From Adiantum capillus-veneris (Eukaryota > Streptophyta > Polypodiopsida > Polypodiales > Pteridaceae): 64,000 bases of DNA. The position numbers and the translations under genes are program-made. The DNA is taken from the NCBI GenBank assembly GCA_014529385.2, contig CM043956.1, forward strand, positions 61,906,620-61,970,619, read 5' to 3'. This document shows positions 1-13,816 of the stretch, one piece after another. How positions within the stretch are numbered: the stretch's first letter is position 1; every line of letters starts with the position of its first letter. Under the pieces are notes generated by a model. The model did no database searches. It was not told the origin of the DNA and worked only from the letters and a program-made list of their open reading frames with translations.

Positions 1-852
1 TCCAGTGGCATAACTACTAGTATGGGCATTATAAGTGGTATCATTTGTGCGAACAAGCTCAATCGGTTGCCTGTTTGCTTCCTCAAGTTCAACTGGATGA
101 TGCGATGAGTGAACTAACTTCGGTCACCAAATTTAATTTTTGGTAAGTCTAAATTACTCTAAAAATAATAAAAATTCATTTTGATCACTTACATATATTT
201 TATAGTGATTAAAATGAAAATTTAAGTGATCAAATATATTTTAGGGCGATTAAAGTGAAACTTTAAGCCTGGAAGAGTAATTTTCTCTCTCTAGATTAGA
301 GAAAGAAAATGTCTTTATTTTGACCTAAAATGGGCTATGGAGTAAGCAACAATGGTAAGACTAAGCTTAAAGTATTAGAAGAGCCTTAGAACATTCACAA
401 ATCAACAAGATTTGGTCTAGGGGTTCCAATGAATTTTTTCTAATTCGCATAATTATTGGGACATAGTGGGTCTATATGGGATTCATTCATTAATTTGATA
501 GCCAGATTCCTTCGCTACCCGAAGGCTAATGACTTTTTTCATTCACCTCTAACTTGGAGCCGATGCACATGCCCTCGTCTCCCCCAGGTGATGCTATTAA
601 GCATGCAGGTCTTAGCTCTGAGATGCCTCCCTCATTGCGTAGCAAGATACAGTACAGAGAGCTGCCCCATTGTGCGCTTGCATATAATGGATTTGCATCA
701 TCACCAAGATAGACAGACATCTGCCTCGCTCATTTTGTGCAAGAGAAGGAAAGAGTTGTGCGCATGCAAGAGGGCAGCCTCACACATTCCATACACACCC
801 TGTGTGTGATGACATAGAATCCACCTCCTTCCCCTACGATGCCTGGGCACCT
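1..852. other. No gene recognised
   Basis: AT-rich sequence without a recognisable domain, terminal repeat or RNA gene. The longest open frame (456-809) has no family resemblance and no coding character that I can see, so I do not call it. Confidence 0.5.
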
Positions 853-963
<111 letters not shown>

Positions 964-1176
964 TGACTCCCTGCAACCGTCACTTCCAGCCCTTTCTGTG
1001 CAACCGTCCATGCAGTGAAGAGCCCTGACCCTTCCCTTCACGGCACATAGGCATGCCATCACTGCAGAGGACAACAAAAAAAAGCATTTTTGTCTCTTTT
1101 GCCTCTTGATGTATTGATGCCATCAAACCGGATGAAAAAATCACCGTCTCTCCCCCTCGCTCATCTCGACCCATGG

Positions 1177-1178
<2 letters not shown>

Positions 1179-1238
<60 letters not shown>
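1179..1238. repeat. Microsatellite (TC)30
   Basis: Uninterrupted TC dinucleotide run of about 60 bp. Its minus strand reads as GA, the same class as most tracts in the window. Confidence 0.98.
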
Positions 1239-1241
<3 letters not shown>

Positions 1242-1455
1242 GCATTTGCCTCGCTATTCCCCCTAAAAGCCATAGGAGAATCCAACTTAATGAGCAGTGT
1301 GTGCCCCTGGTGTTCGGATCCACCTGCTCCTCCACTGACCTGTGCCTCCAACTCGTCCTCCACTTCCTGTGTTTATTGCGCAGATGTGCTGCTGTGCCCC
1401 ACCTTGCAGACCCGAAACAGAGGCGGCATTACTTGTGGCTGCCAGAGAATGCAAG

Positions 1456-1458
<3 letters not shown>

Positions 1459-1501
<43 letters not shown>
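1459..1501. repeat. Microsatellite (CT)21
   Basis: Uninterrupted CT dinucleotide run of about 42 bp, 220 bp from the previous TC tract. Confidence 0.97.
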
Positions 1502-1503
<2 letters not shown>

Positions 1504-1980
1504 TCCTACACGTGCCATGTCCTCCCCTTTTCTCCTCAAAGGGTTGGAAGCATCTCGCCAGATTCCCACTAACGAGAGCAACTTGCAAAATTAGAGGGAC
1601 ATACTAACCACAAACCAACATTTTTACAAAGAAGTCCTTGTTACATAGGGGAATGGGCATAAAGGTGTCAAAAGTTCATGAAATATCCATTATGATGTAG
1701 AAAATTCTAAGGAACCTCGCATAATTTTTTGGTATCAAAACGGGTTCAAAATAACCTTCGAAGCTTGATTTCAGTATTCTAAGAGCAGTAGGAGAACTGC
1801 ACGAGAAAGTCCACATGTGAATGGTGCCTTGTGATAAGTGTATGCTGCTTGTGATTTGTAGATCACTCACACACAATTCTAGAAGGGGAGGTCAACCCAT
1901 AAAGTGGGCAAAGGGGATGAAAAGCAGAGGTTGTGGCTTGGCATGTAAAGCATCTGCTAGAATTAGAAGATACCAAAGCT

Positions 1981-2140
1981 GTTGGGGGTGCCATCTCCCC
2001 TTTTGGGTGTGTGTGTATGTGTGTATGTATTCTTGGAAACTTGGACTTTAGTAGATGCCACATCTTTTGGGGGTGCTATCTCTCCTTTTAGGGGTATGTG
2101 CGTGTGTATGCAGAGTATGCCTAGAAACTTGGAGTGTACT
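1981..2140. repeat. Degenerate tandem duplication, 85-bp period
   Basis: Two adjacent copies begin GGGGGTGC at 1984 and 2069. Each contains a TG-rich stretch and ends around the shared phrase GAAACTTGGA. The copies have diverged, mainly in the TG stretch. Confidence 0.75.
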
Positions 2141-2147
2141 TAGGCTC

Positions 2148-2277
2148 ATCAAAAAGCTCTCTCCAAGATCCATCTATCTCTCTACTCTATTCTTGCTTTT
2201 ACTTATTGGATAATCAAAAAGCTCTCTCCAAGCTCCATCTATCTCTCTACTCTATTCTTGCTTTTACTTATTGGATA
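2148..2277. repeat. Near-perfect tandem duplication, 65-bp unit
   Basis: Units 2148-2212 and 2213-2277 both run from TCAAAAAGCTCTCTCC through a CATCTATCTCTC tract to TTATTGGATAA. They differ at one or two bases, so the duplication is recent. It follows directly after the 85-bp duplication. Confidence 0.93.
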
Positions 2278-3082
2278 ATCTTTCACATCATGGCAAAGAT
2301 AAGGGATTTTCTTAATCCCAAAAGCTTCTCACTTAAGCTACATAATGTTGATTAATTAATTATCTTTCAAACCTAAACTATCTCCCTCTGCGTGCGTGCA
2401 GCGACCTGATTTACATAATTGGATGCCTTTGAGATAGAGGCAAGTATTATAGGTGTAGATTTGCAAACAAAGCTATTAATAACTTAATGTGAAGTTTTAA
2501 GCCTTCATAAATCACCAATAACTAAAGAAGGTCTATAGATTAGAGTTTCCTATGCCATGTACTTGTAAAATTTTTGTTCATAATGGAAAAGTCCTTTCAA
2601 AGGGGGGCGGGTCTTGGAAAATTCAACCCTCTACACTGTGTCAATGTTTATTTTTGATTTCCTTGAATGTCTTTATCATAAATTAAATTAATTAATTGAT
2701 GCAACCATTATTATTAATCAATTGCAAGTTACTATCTCGTTACATTGATGTTAGAGCATTCTCGTCTTCCTTTCTTGTTGAAGAGAGGATGGTCCAAGGA
2801 CACCACTGTCATGAGTGCTATGAGAATTCTTCTTGATTTATATAAGAGGAATTTATTATGTTCAAGGAAATTGACACAAACTTGTTAGGAATGAATTATC
2901 ATAATGATGATGATGTTTCTGCACAAGGAATGCATATAATCAAATATTTCACATGACAACTACAAGACACACAAACTAATCCTAACTTGTGCATAGCTGT
3001 TTAGGCAGAATTAGAGGCTAAATATGCACTTCTTTCTTTCACAAGATAAGTGCAAGCTATGGAGACTTTTGCAAATCAAGAG
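2278..3082. other. Unassigned AT-rich interval
   Basis: No open frame of convincing coding character. A short stretch near 3004-3047 reads AELEAKYALLS in one frame, which resembles the end of a Copia RNase H, but nothing upstream supports it, so I leave it unassigned. Confidence 0.4.
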
Positions 3083-3515
3083 TGTTGGGGTAAAGGGCCA
3101 TAGTGGCTACTCCTGCCATGACTAACTTCCTACACTACTAATATTAAAACACCATATTAGAGAGTTTAAGGCTTTAGATCCAAAATGGGAATCACCAATG
3201 TTTTGAAGATTTGGCCATATGGAAAAATCTCAAACTTTTTTAAAGTTTGAATCTTTCCAAAACGTAGTACTTGATTTTGAGCCATGCTCTCAAAACTTTG
3301 GCTAAGATTTTGTCATGTGGTCAAATCTTAAGCTCATTTTTAAAGTGGAAAAAATTAAGAAATTTCCAAATTCACTACTATGATGTTTTAACTTATTCTT
3401 CATCTTCTTCTCATAAGTAAAAGGAACCCAAGCACACAGAGATAGTGTGGTTGCACCCACTTTCTCTCTCCTCTTTCCTCCTTACACACATGCATCCATG
3501 CATGCATTCTCAACA
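3083..3515 (+). repeat. Copia-type LTR, 433 bp
   Basis: The segment starts TGTTGGGG and ends TCTCAACA, giving a 5-bp terminal inverted repeat TGTTG/CAACA as is usual for plant Copia LTRs. A primer-binding-site match begins 2 bp after its end, which identifies it as a 5' LTR on the plus strand. No matching 3' LTR or pol was recognised downstream, so the element is incomplete or decayed. Confidence 0.7.
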
Positions 3516-3517
3516 AC

Positions 3518-3529
3518 GGGTATCAGAGC
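3518..3529 (+). promoter_or_regulatory. tRNA-iMet-type primer-binding site
   Basis: GGGTATCAGAGC matches the usual plant site TGGTATCAGAGC at 11 of 12 positions and lies 2 bp after the CA end of the LTR. Minus-strand cDNA synthesis of the element would start here. Confidence 0.75.
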
Positions 3530-3877
3530 ACATGTAGATCGTGTGGAGGACGGCATCATTGAGAGCTTTGTGAGAGGATCATCTACACACTCTCAATGGT
3601 GGGAAGGTCTTCTGGATAGAGATTGGGCATAATCTGTGAGCTCTAAGATCTTGCAAGAGCAATTACTACACATCAAGCTAGGCTCCACCTTAGAGAGCAC
3701 AACAATGTTAAGTTTTTTTAAGAAGTGTAGTGTAGAAGCCTTGCACGTGAAAGTCACATAAGTATGAACATTAAGGCAAGCTCTAAAAATTAAAACAAGA
3801 AAAAACTTGGTAGTAGCACATAATTGTGTAAATTCTTGAAGGCAAAGTATTCTGATCAAAGCTAACACAAAGTGCAA

Positions 3878-4012
3878 GATAGAGGGGACTAGAGCCTGCA
3901 ACTCTCCACCTAGCCATGCCCTATATAGGCTATGCATTGCAAATAATAGGGCCCCCTTGACTGCATGGTTCCATCCTGGCCCTTGGCCTGGCCAACGGTC
4001 TTACCCTAGGCT
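3878..4012 (-). repeat. LTR fragment of an unplaced retroelement, copy 1
   Basis: About 135 bp, repeated in the same orientation at 7210-7342. It holds the shared phrases GGGGACTAGAGCC, CATGCCCTATATAGG and TCTTACCCTAGG. On the minus strand CCTATATAGGG is a plausible TATA box, and a purine-rich stretch followed by TGCC lies just right of it (4013-4035), as expected for a polypurine tract and LTR start read on the minus strand. The assignment as an LTR is inference. Confidence 0.5.
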
Positions 4013-7144
<3,132 letters not shown>

Positions 7145-7209
7145 ACATGCAAAATAGGTTTCCCCTCCTCCATAGATCTCCCTTCCTTTGAACCCTGATA
7201 CTAGTGTGA

Positions 7210-7342
7210 AATATAGGGGACTAGAGCCTCCAACTCTCCACCCTACCATGCCCTATATAGGCCCTCCCTTCCCAATAATAGGGTCCCCTTGACCGCATGC
7301 CTTTTTCCTGGCCCTTGGCCTACCCGGTCTTACCCTAGGCCT
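7210..7342 (-). repeat. LTR fragment of an unplaced retroelement, copy 2
   Basis: Direct repeat of 3878-4012 with the same CTATATAGG box. Similarity stops at TACCCTAGG near 7340, so this copy is truncated on that side and is followed by a Copia gag remnant. Confidence 0.5.
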
Positions 7343-7359
7343 AATAGCGCGTGCAATAA

Positions 7360-7960
7360 GAGCATCTAGATTAAGATCCACTATAAAAATGAGAATATCT
7401 AAGGAGCTACGGACCTCAGACACATCTGAAATTTTGCAAGGCTATAGCACATTGGGCTCCTCAATCTTAGCTTTTCCCTTGCCATTATTGTCAAACTTTT
7501 TATTCTCTTAAAACATTTTATTTTTCTTTTGCCATATGCAACAATCTTTCTTTACATATCCCTTTTTATAGCAATGGTAGCACTCCACATTGCATAAAGA
7601 ACCTCTAGATTTGCTACGAGAGTTATCCTGATCCTTACTTTTGGCACGGAAATGAGTGTGACCTCTATGACCCTTGCCATTGGAAACATACACATCACCT
7701 TGCTTTGCAGGTTCCATAGACTTCCTGTGTATCTCTTCACTAAGTAGACTGGAAACCACAACATCGTAAACCAATTGCTAATTGTTGTGCAAAAGATATC
7801 CCATGAAAAGGGTAGAGAGCATAATAAGATGATAGATTGCACTTCATCATCAAACTGGTTGGTCGTCTCGACCTCATGTGCTCAGTCTGGGCGGAACTGC
7901 TAAAATGTAGTAGCTCGCAGCTGGGAGGTAGTTTGTTTATCCTAGAGCAACTTAGCTCAA
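7360..7960 (-). pseudogene. Copia-type gag remnant
   Basis: On the minus strand one frame reads IILLCSLPFSWD near 7790-7840, the signature of the Copia gag (UBN2-type) domain. Another frame, 7508-7774, carries a zinc-knuckle motif CYHCYKKGYVKKDC at about residues 64-77. The knuckle should be C-X2-C-X4-H-X4-C, and here the His is Tyr. The two parts lie in different frames and a stop separates the knuckle from a downstream KFDNNGKGKAKIEE stretch, so the gene is broken by at least one frameshift and one nonsense change. Gag would have formed the virus-like particle and bound the element's RNA. It may belong with the minus-strand primer site near 9.0 kb, but the link is not proven. Confidence 0.7.
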
Positions 7961-8996
7961 ACCACCATGATTGACAAAATGGAATGAACTAGATATGTTT
8001 AGACAATTATTCTAGGTTGGTACTTAGAGTTAGAGATATTAGACTTAGAAAGTTGAGATTAGACTTTAGAGCACTAGAAGACAGAACTCAAAATGAAATG
8101 ACAAAACACTGTAACTGGAACATTTAAACTATATCCAGAAGAATAATCAGAGTAAAACTGGTAATTAGACTAGAAAGTACAAATTGCACAAGTAAATGGG
8201 TTTGGGATTACAAGAGATTTAAAGATCAAGTACACAAGACACAGAGAGTGCATGATTACAAGATGTCCCAAAAATGAATAGTGGGTCCTATTTATAGGCT
8301 ATCAAACTAGTGTTTGACTGACTGTACATTTTCATCTATTGTGGTAACTCATTGGGTACTACTTTTGGAAGCTTTTGGTATTTGCCAGCCGCCTGCTAGG
8401 GGTTTTCCCACCTTCTGGTGTGTGTGTGTGAACACCTTTATATACACATCTCCTTAAAGAAAAAGTGTTAATTTGAATTCTCTGTCAAACTCTGACAAAC
8501 TGTCAAGTTTCTTCTACTACTACAATGTGTGTGTCAATTTCCATGTTGCTCCTTGGGTTCTCACTCTCATGCTTAATTCTCACATCCCTGCGTGCTCACT
8601 GCTTGATGCCCTGTATACTAAACTTACTGCTCAATTCCTTATGAACTTGGGTACTTCGCTGATATAAAGCTTCAAATGCACAACTTGATTGTGAGCTCCA
8701 AGCATTTTCACAAGCTTTCAATCTTTGCTTGCTTGTTGCAATGTTGTTCTCAATTGTCTACAATTTCTTGAATTCAACTCAATTTCTGTTGCAAACATGA
8801 CTGCTAATCAAGCCTAATCTGCTCAATTTTGCACTCCCTAAAGCTTTTTAAGCCTTCCAGTAGCACCCTATTCTCACAAGATTCCCAAATCCTTGCTTGA
8901 CACCTTTGCAGACCTGCATCTTCAAGATTTCATTGGATCCCCAAGCTCCAAAGGGGGAGCTCCACATGTAGTAGAGTGGGAGGGGGAAGTTGATCG
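7961..8996. other. Unassigned interval
   Basis: AT-rich sequence between the Copia gag remnant and a minus-strand primer-binding site. By position it could be that element's 5' untranslated leader. No motif was recognised. Confidence 0.35.
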
Positions 8997-9008
8997 ACTC
9001 TGATACCA
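8997..9008 (-). promoter_or_regulatory. Minus-strand tRNA-iMet-type primer site next to an LTR end
   Basis: ACTCTGATACCA is the reverse complement of TGGTATCAGAGT, 11 of 12 bases of the usual site. Two bases to its right comes TGTGAGGG (9011), the expected CA end of a minus-strand LTR seen from the other strand. The LTR itself (9011 rightwards) has no located far end. Confidence 0.65.
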
Positions 9009-9102
9009 ATTGTGAGGGTGGAGATCGCCCGTGCGTGTACGTGAAAGATAGGGGAAGGAGAAGAGGAGAGAAGACACTCTTTGGGGGAAACACAGAACAT
9101 CA

Positions 9103-9142
9103 AAGAAGGAGAGAGAGAGAGAGAGAGAGTGTGTGTGTGTGT
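9103..9142. repeat. Short compound (GA)n(TG)n microsatellite
   Basis: About 13 GA units followed by about 6 TG units inside the presumed minus-strand LTR. Confidence 0.9.
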
Positions 9143-9370
9143 CTCTTTATTGTTTTTGTATAGGATAAATGTAAAGGGTTAGCGAACTAGAAGGTTGTAG
9201 GGAGTGTTTGGGCGGCCAGCCATATGGCCTTTACGCAACATAGGGAAAAAAATCATCACTCCCAAATCTTGGGAGCATCACCATTTGGGAGAGGAGGCCC
9301 ATAGTTGGGAAAACATAAAAAAGCTCCATGATTGTATGAAAATTGTGAGCACACATGGAAGGTTCACATG

Positions 9371-9761
9371 AGCACACACACAATGTGTGTGAAAGATAGC
9401 GTGGAAGAATTCCAAAGGCCATCATGGACATTGGGAAAATTCTAGAGCAAGAGAATTTACATGTTGTCTAAGAGAGTGAGAAGTGTAAGACTCTTTAGGC
9501 ATATGGCTATGAGCATGCACTCAACATCATCTAACGAACTTTTGGCTTTGCTGATAACACATTGGTGCAACCAAATTTGGTCGACCATAGAAGATGGCAT
9601 GGACAGGTATGTGCAGGCTAGCAAAATCATGGAAAAGGGTTGGAGAAGCTACAAAGATCCTTGACAGGGGGGTAAGCACACACACAATGTGTGTGAAAGA
9701 TAGCGTGGAAGCATTCCAAAGGCCATCATGGAAATTGGGAAACTTCTAGAGCAAGAGAATT
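9371..9761. repeat. Dispersed direct repeat, two 88-bp copies
   Basis: Copies at 9371-9458 and 9674-9761 both run from AGCACACACACAATGTGTG to AGAGCAAGAGAATTTA with only a few differences, spaced 303 bp start to start. Each contains the small palindrome CACACAATGTGTG. Right after the second copy (9755-9905) the phrases AGAGCAAGAGA and AGTTTC(A/G)ATAGATG recur several times, in one case inverted, giving a local scramble of short duplications. Confidence 0.85.
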
Positions 9762-9905
9762 TAGAAGTTTCAATAGATGAATGCATAATTCTCTCTTGCT
9801 CTAGAAGTTTCCCAATGCATAATTCTAGAGCAAGAGAGTTTAGAAGTTTCGATAGATGAATTAGGTGGTTCCAAGCAGTCCAAATTAGTTTCAATAGATG
9901 GATGC

Positions 9906-11689
9906 ATAGTGCTTGATTTATGGATGTTGTTGATCTTTTCAGATCGGCAATCGGAATCACCGATATCAAGATACGAGGCTTTGAAGTTGTGTCGGGGGCT
10001 AGGTCTATGGCGGTTTGCCCAATTTGGTGGACGTGCCATCATGGTTTTTTTGAAGCACGACAGAATGGGAAAGGGTAGTATGCACTATATGGAGCTAACA
10101 AGAGGAGAGTGCATGACCATCAAAGCACGAAGCATGAAGTTTTGGCCGGTCAAAGTTTGGGTGCAGTTGCTCAAGGTTGTTGCCACATGATTTTCTTTGA
10201 TTTTTGTGGCCTCGGTTGGAAGGCTCGGCAAAGTTGAGGGGAAGCGGGGATCATATGCCTTGAGGTCAACAAAGTGAAGCTCTAGGGGTAACTTGCAGCC
10301 CGAGGGTTGGATTACTAGGCGTCAAATTGCATTAACTTGAAGTGGGGGGAGGAGGATAATTTTTAGGCAATGAAAATTAGAGAACTTGTGGGTTTTGAAG
10401 ACATTTGGAGGCTAAGGACTTGTGGATCTGCCATGTGGCCATGCAAAATGCCACATGGGGTATTTGGGGCTGGAGAGTGAGGGTATTTGGGTAGGGGCAT
10501 GAAGCCCATTTGAAGCAAGCAGCTGAAGAGGTTGGAGCTCCACGAGCTGACAGATTGGGTAGGGCACTGCAGGTGGCAGCCAGAGGTGCTTGTGGGTGTG
10601 GTGCGATGGTGTTGCCGTGTGTTGTGGCGTGTTGATGCCGTTTCTTGTTGTCAAAAATGGCCATTGATGCTTGACCTAGTGATGATGTGGCATGCCACCC
10701 ATAAGGGTTTGATCCCACGCGCTCGATTGGACAAACCTTTGGAAGGAAAACTCCCCCCCACTAGCAACATCACTAGTGGTAGATGAAGGGCATGTGAGAG
10801 AGAGTGGGAGTATGAGAGGAAGAGAGAGGTTGAATGAGGGATTTCCCAAAGATGGTAGGAAAAGGGGGAGTCCGGGTGAAGTTAAAGGGCCAGTCAAGGG
10901 CAAAGTTGACCAAGGAGGTAGTCAACCTTCCAAACGTGGGAAAAAAGAAAGATAATTGGAAAATAAAAATTCAAGGGGGCACTAGCGACATCACTAGTGC
11001 ACTCCTCTCTCTCAAGTAAGACTAGGAGATCAACTAGAGTAGGAGAGCAAAGGCGGTGTCCCCCCCACAGTTCCAGAGTAGAAATGAGTAGTACTCTCCA
11101 AGCTCCCAAAAGGAAAGAAATTGCCATGCAAACATTCTAATTGGGAAGTGGACAAGTATCCGATGCTCCCCAATTTACCTAATAAGGATGAGTCCTCTCA
11201 TAAATGTCCAAAGATGGCCCATTTTTGGGCATTTTTGCAGTGTAAAGGCCTACAAAAACTCAAGGTGGAATTGTTCTGTGTTGAAGATCGCCATTTGGGC
11301 TTTGTGATAGTTTTATTATCTCTTTGCTAAGCAATATTAAGCCGTTGCCCCACTTCTTGGTTTTGTGTCTCCCCTTCCCCTTCTTTTTATCTTGTTCTTT
11401 GTGTGCGTGTTAGTGCTTGCAGAGGTGTGTACCTACAGATCGCTGTTTGGTGCAAAGAAGGGAAAAATTGAAGCGTAGTGTGAAGTTGTTCGCAACAAGC
11501 TAACCCATGTAACATTTTTTGGGAGCTTTTATTGTAAAAACATTTATTCTTTTGATAAATTGGGAATATTATAACTCCTATCTGCCAAGTAGATATTGTA
11601 ATCTATGAGCCGGAGCTATAAGCTTCTAGATTGTATCAATTTACCCATAGTTAAAGCTCCCAAAAGATTACTTTTTGACCAAAGAAACC
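9906..11689. other. Unassigned interval, possibly outer part of element B's LTR
   Basis: No coding motif recognised. The phrase CACTAGC(A/G)ACATCACTAG occurs at 10,759 and 10,980 and is itself a small inverted repeat. Because the right end of this stretch runs into the TATA-bearing part of B's LTR, some of it may be U3 sequence. The left boundary could not be located. Confidence 0.35.
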
Positions 11690-11851
11690 TTGGCTAAGGT
11701 ATAAAAGCCAATTTTGTAAAGTTAATTTCAAGTTTTGGATAAGTAATACACAGTGTAAGCTAACGGCGCTTTGGCTAAGGTATAAAAGCCAATTTTGTAA
11801 AGTTAATTTCAAGTTTTGGATAAGTAATACAGAGTGTAAGCTAACGACGCT
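11690..11851 (+). promoter_or_regulatory. Duplicated TATA-box promoter segment, 81 bp x 2
   Basis: Units 11,690-11,770 and 11,771-11,851 are almost identical. Each contains GGTATAAAAGCC, a strong plant-type TATA box, followed by a leader with AAGTTTTGGATAAG. The duplication gives the LTR two core promoters 81 bp apart. It lies about 330 bp left of the insertion point of element A, inside what I take to be the 5' LTR of element B. Confidence 0.7.
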
Positions 11852-12184
11852 CACTTCTCTCCTTCTCATCCTTCCTTCTCCCTTGTTGGTTTGTCACATT
11901 ATAGTGCCATCTGTTGCATTGCAACCACAGGTAAGAGCTGTACCCATTGACGTAAACATATCATGGTAAACTGTAGCTTTTGGTGTCGCCGATCCGCAAC
12001 ATAATTTCATCATAAGTAGGAATTTAAGATAGGAAATCACAAAGTAAGCATGGCATTTAGATGCATTCGGGGTCAGAAACGACTAGGTCAAAATCTCACT
12101 GCTATTGATAATGGTGTTTTTTGCACTTTATCAAAAGTGAGATTTGAGACCATAAGCAAGTGCGCTTTGGTCTTATATATTTGT
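11852..12184 (+). repeat. Element B 5' LTR, portion left of the nested element A
   Basis: Follows the duplicated TATA segment and is interrupted at 12,184 by element A. The sequence is expected to resume at 21,132. Assigned by continuity across A's target duplication and by the position of B's primer site, not by an alignment of two LTRs, since B's 3' LTR is absent. Confidence 0.5.
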
Positions 12185-12562
12185 TGTCATAATAATCAAT
12201 ATCTAATTCTCCTAAATGATTTTCTCATGTTAAACTCATCATTTAATATGGGGAAGTCCCAGCGGAGAAAAAGCTAGAATATTGGTTAAACTAGCAGACC
12301 GGCCACAGTAGGGATCCAAAGGTGGGAAAATAGGGATCCAAAGGGGGGGCCATCTGCAAAAGAGCCATGTGCAATAATGGGCTTAAAAGACCCTAAGGTT
12401 CAGCCCATTAAGACTTCCAAAATGCTAAGGTTCCAAAATTCAAAGGTTGTGCCCAAAGGTCAAACTTTGGGAAAATTGGATGCTTTGTGTGTGCCCCAAA
12501 AGTCTTTAGCAATCCCTACATAGGAGGGGGCGAGCCTTGCTTGTATGGGATGAGAGAGAAAG

Positions 12563-12563
<1 letters not shown>

Positions 12564-12607
<44 letters not shown>
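12564..12607. repeat. LTR-borne (CA)22 microsatellite
   Basis: 44-bp CA tract preceded by GATGAGAGAGAAAGT and followed by AAGCTCCC. The same position in the 3' LTR holds a 103-bp tract. Confidence 0.98.
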
Positions 12608-12608
<1 letters not shown>

Positions 12609-12685
12609 GCTCCCTTTACACAAAGGGAATGAGGGACACATGTCAACTCCCTAGCCTAGATGCCCACAAGGTGTACCCACTTCCT

Positions 12686-13009
12686 ATTGGATGGCCTTGG
12701 AGGTGGACCAATAAGAATTAGGCTAGAGTAAATCTAGTTTAACTAATTTAAAAACACTTAATAAAAGAACCAATGAGAATTAAGTCCTCTAGAATACTAT
12801 TGGACAGTCTCCCAAGGGGTCCAATGAGCATTCATCAGCCTAATGGCTTGCCTGATTCCTATTGGCCAGGAGGCAAAGGGGTCCAATGAGAGTTTAGTTG
12901 AATTATTAAATTACCTAAAGCTCTCACAAAAGGGGAAAGGGGGACACATGTCAGAAGGCTATCACTTATGCTGCTTAATTGTCATTGGCTAGCCCTAGGG
13001 AGGTCCAAT
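12686..13009. promoter_or_regulatory. Phased ATTGG-N17-CCAAT modules in the LTR
   Basis: Four inverted pairs occur: 12,686/12,708, 12,799/12,821, 12,861/12,883 (each with a 17-base gap) and 12,984/13,005 (16-base gap). An extra CCAAT lies at 12,780. CCAAT is the core site of NF-Y factors. Two half-sites in inverted order about two helical turns apart could be a promoter or enhancer. The same pairs with the same gaps occur in the 3' LTR (for example 20,016/20,038 and 20,314/20,335). The function is inference. Confidence 0.7.
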
Positions 13010-13804
13010 GAGAGGGTAGCATGAGCAAATAGCAAGAGGGGTCGACCAAGAGAGAGAGGGGGCTGATTTTTGCAAGGCATTATCACACACACACACTCAC
13101 ACAATCTCATGTGTGAAGTAAAGAAGACTCTCTCTCCTTCTCAAGCTTTAATGGAAAGCTTATCACCTACTCCAAGCTTGTGAGAAGGGAGGCCTACACC
13201 AACAACTCTTGGCTTTGTGATGCAAATCCAACCAAGAGCCAAGCTTCAATGCATGCTTATATCCTTTACCATGCTAATTACTAAGCTAAGCTATGCTAAT
13301 ATGAGTGATTATGTGAGGAGATGTACATCTTTCTCGTAAGAATACTCCTTCTTCCTCTCAATCTACTCTCATACCCTGCTAGCTCTCACCATCTTCGAAG
13401 GTGTGTGAGGTCTTGGGTCTGATACCGGAGACATTTGATGTTGTGGTTGATAAGTGTTTTGCTTGGTGCATGAAGCTTTCATCTTCATTGCACTAGCTAG
13501 TCTTGAAGGAACACAAAGAATTGTATTGTACAATGTCTCTCTTGATGGGAGAAACCATAATACAAAGCCTTTTGGAGGGGGGACCGGCTCCATCTAAATC
13601 CGGTCCTCAACTGTTGTCAATAGATTAATTTCTCTCTCTTTTGAAAGTATTGTTCATGCTATCTAACTAGGTGTTATGATTTTTGTTGCTCTCCCCACCC
13701 AAGCACTCTTGTAATTCTCATTAGGATTCTATTCTAATGAAATGCCCACTATTTTCATGCTAATTTCGGCTACACACAACTTGTTAGGCCATTAAATGTT
13801 ACAT

Positions 13805-13816
13805 TGGTATCAGAGC
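13805..13816 (+). promoter_or_regulatory. Element A primer-binding site (tRNA-iMet type)
   Basis: TGGTATCAGAGC, a full 12-base match to the complement of the plant initiator tRNA 3' end, one base after the 5' LTR. Confidence 0.92.

Larger units (their letters stand above)
12185..13803 (+). repeat. Element A 5' LTR, 1,619 bp
   Basis: Begins TGTCATAATAATC and ends AAATGTTACA. It contains a (CA)22 tract, the phased ATTGG/CCAAT modules and a U5 region with a polyA-like AATGAAATG. The boundary is fixed by the primer site one base after the end and by the matching 3' LTR. Confidence 0.93.

Noticed and set aside
456-809. 117-codon frame
   Set aside because: No recognised domain, no start context, and overlapping frames on the other strand are equally open.
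2990-3060. Possible end of a Copia RNase H (AELEAKYALLS)
   Set aside because: Eleven residues only. Upstream sequence has no RNase H or RT motifs, and the following LTR has a 5'-type primer site, so it would have to belong to another element.
9909-10190. 93-codon frame
   Set aside because: Follows scrambled short duplications and shows no domain. Not supported as a gene.
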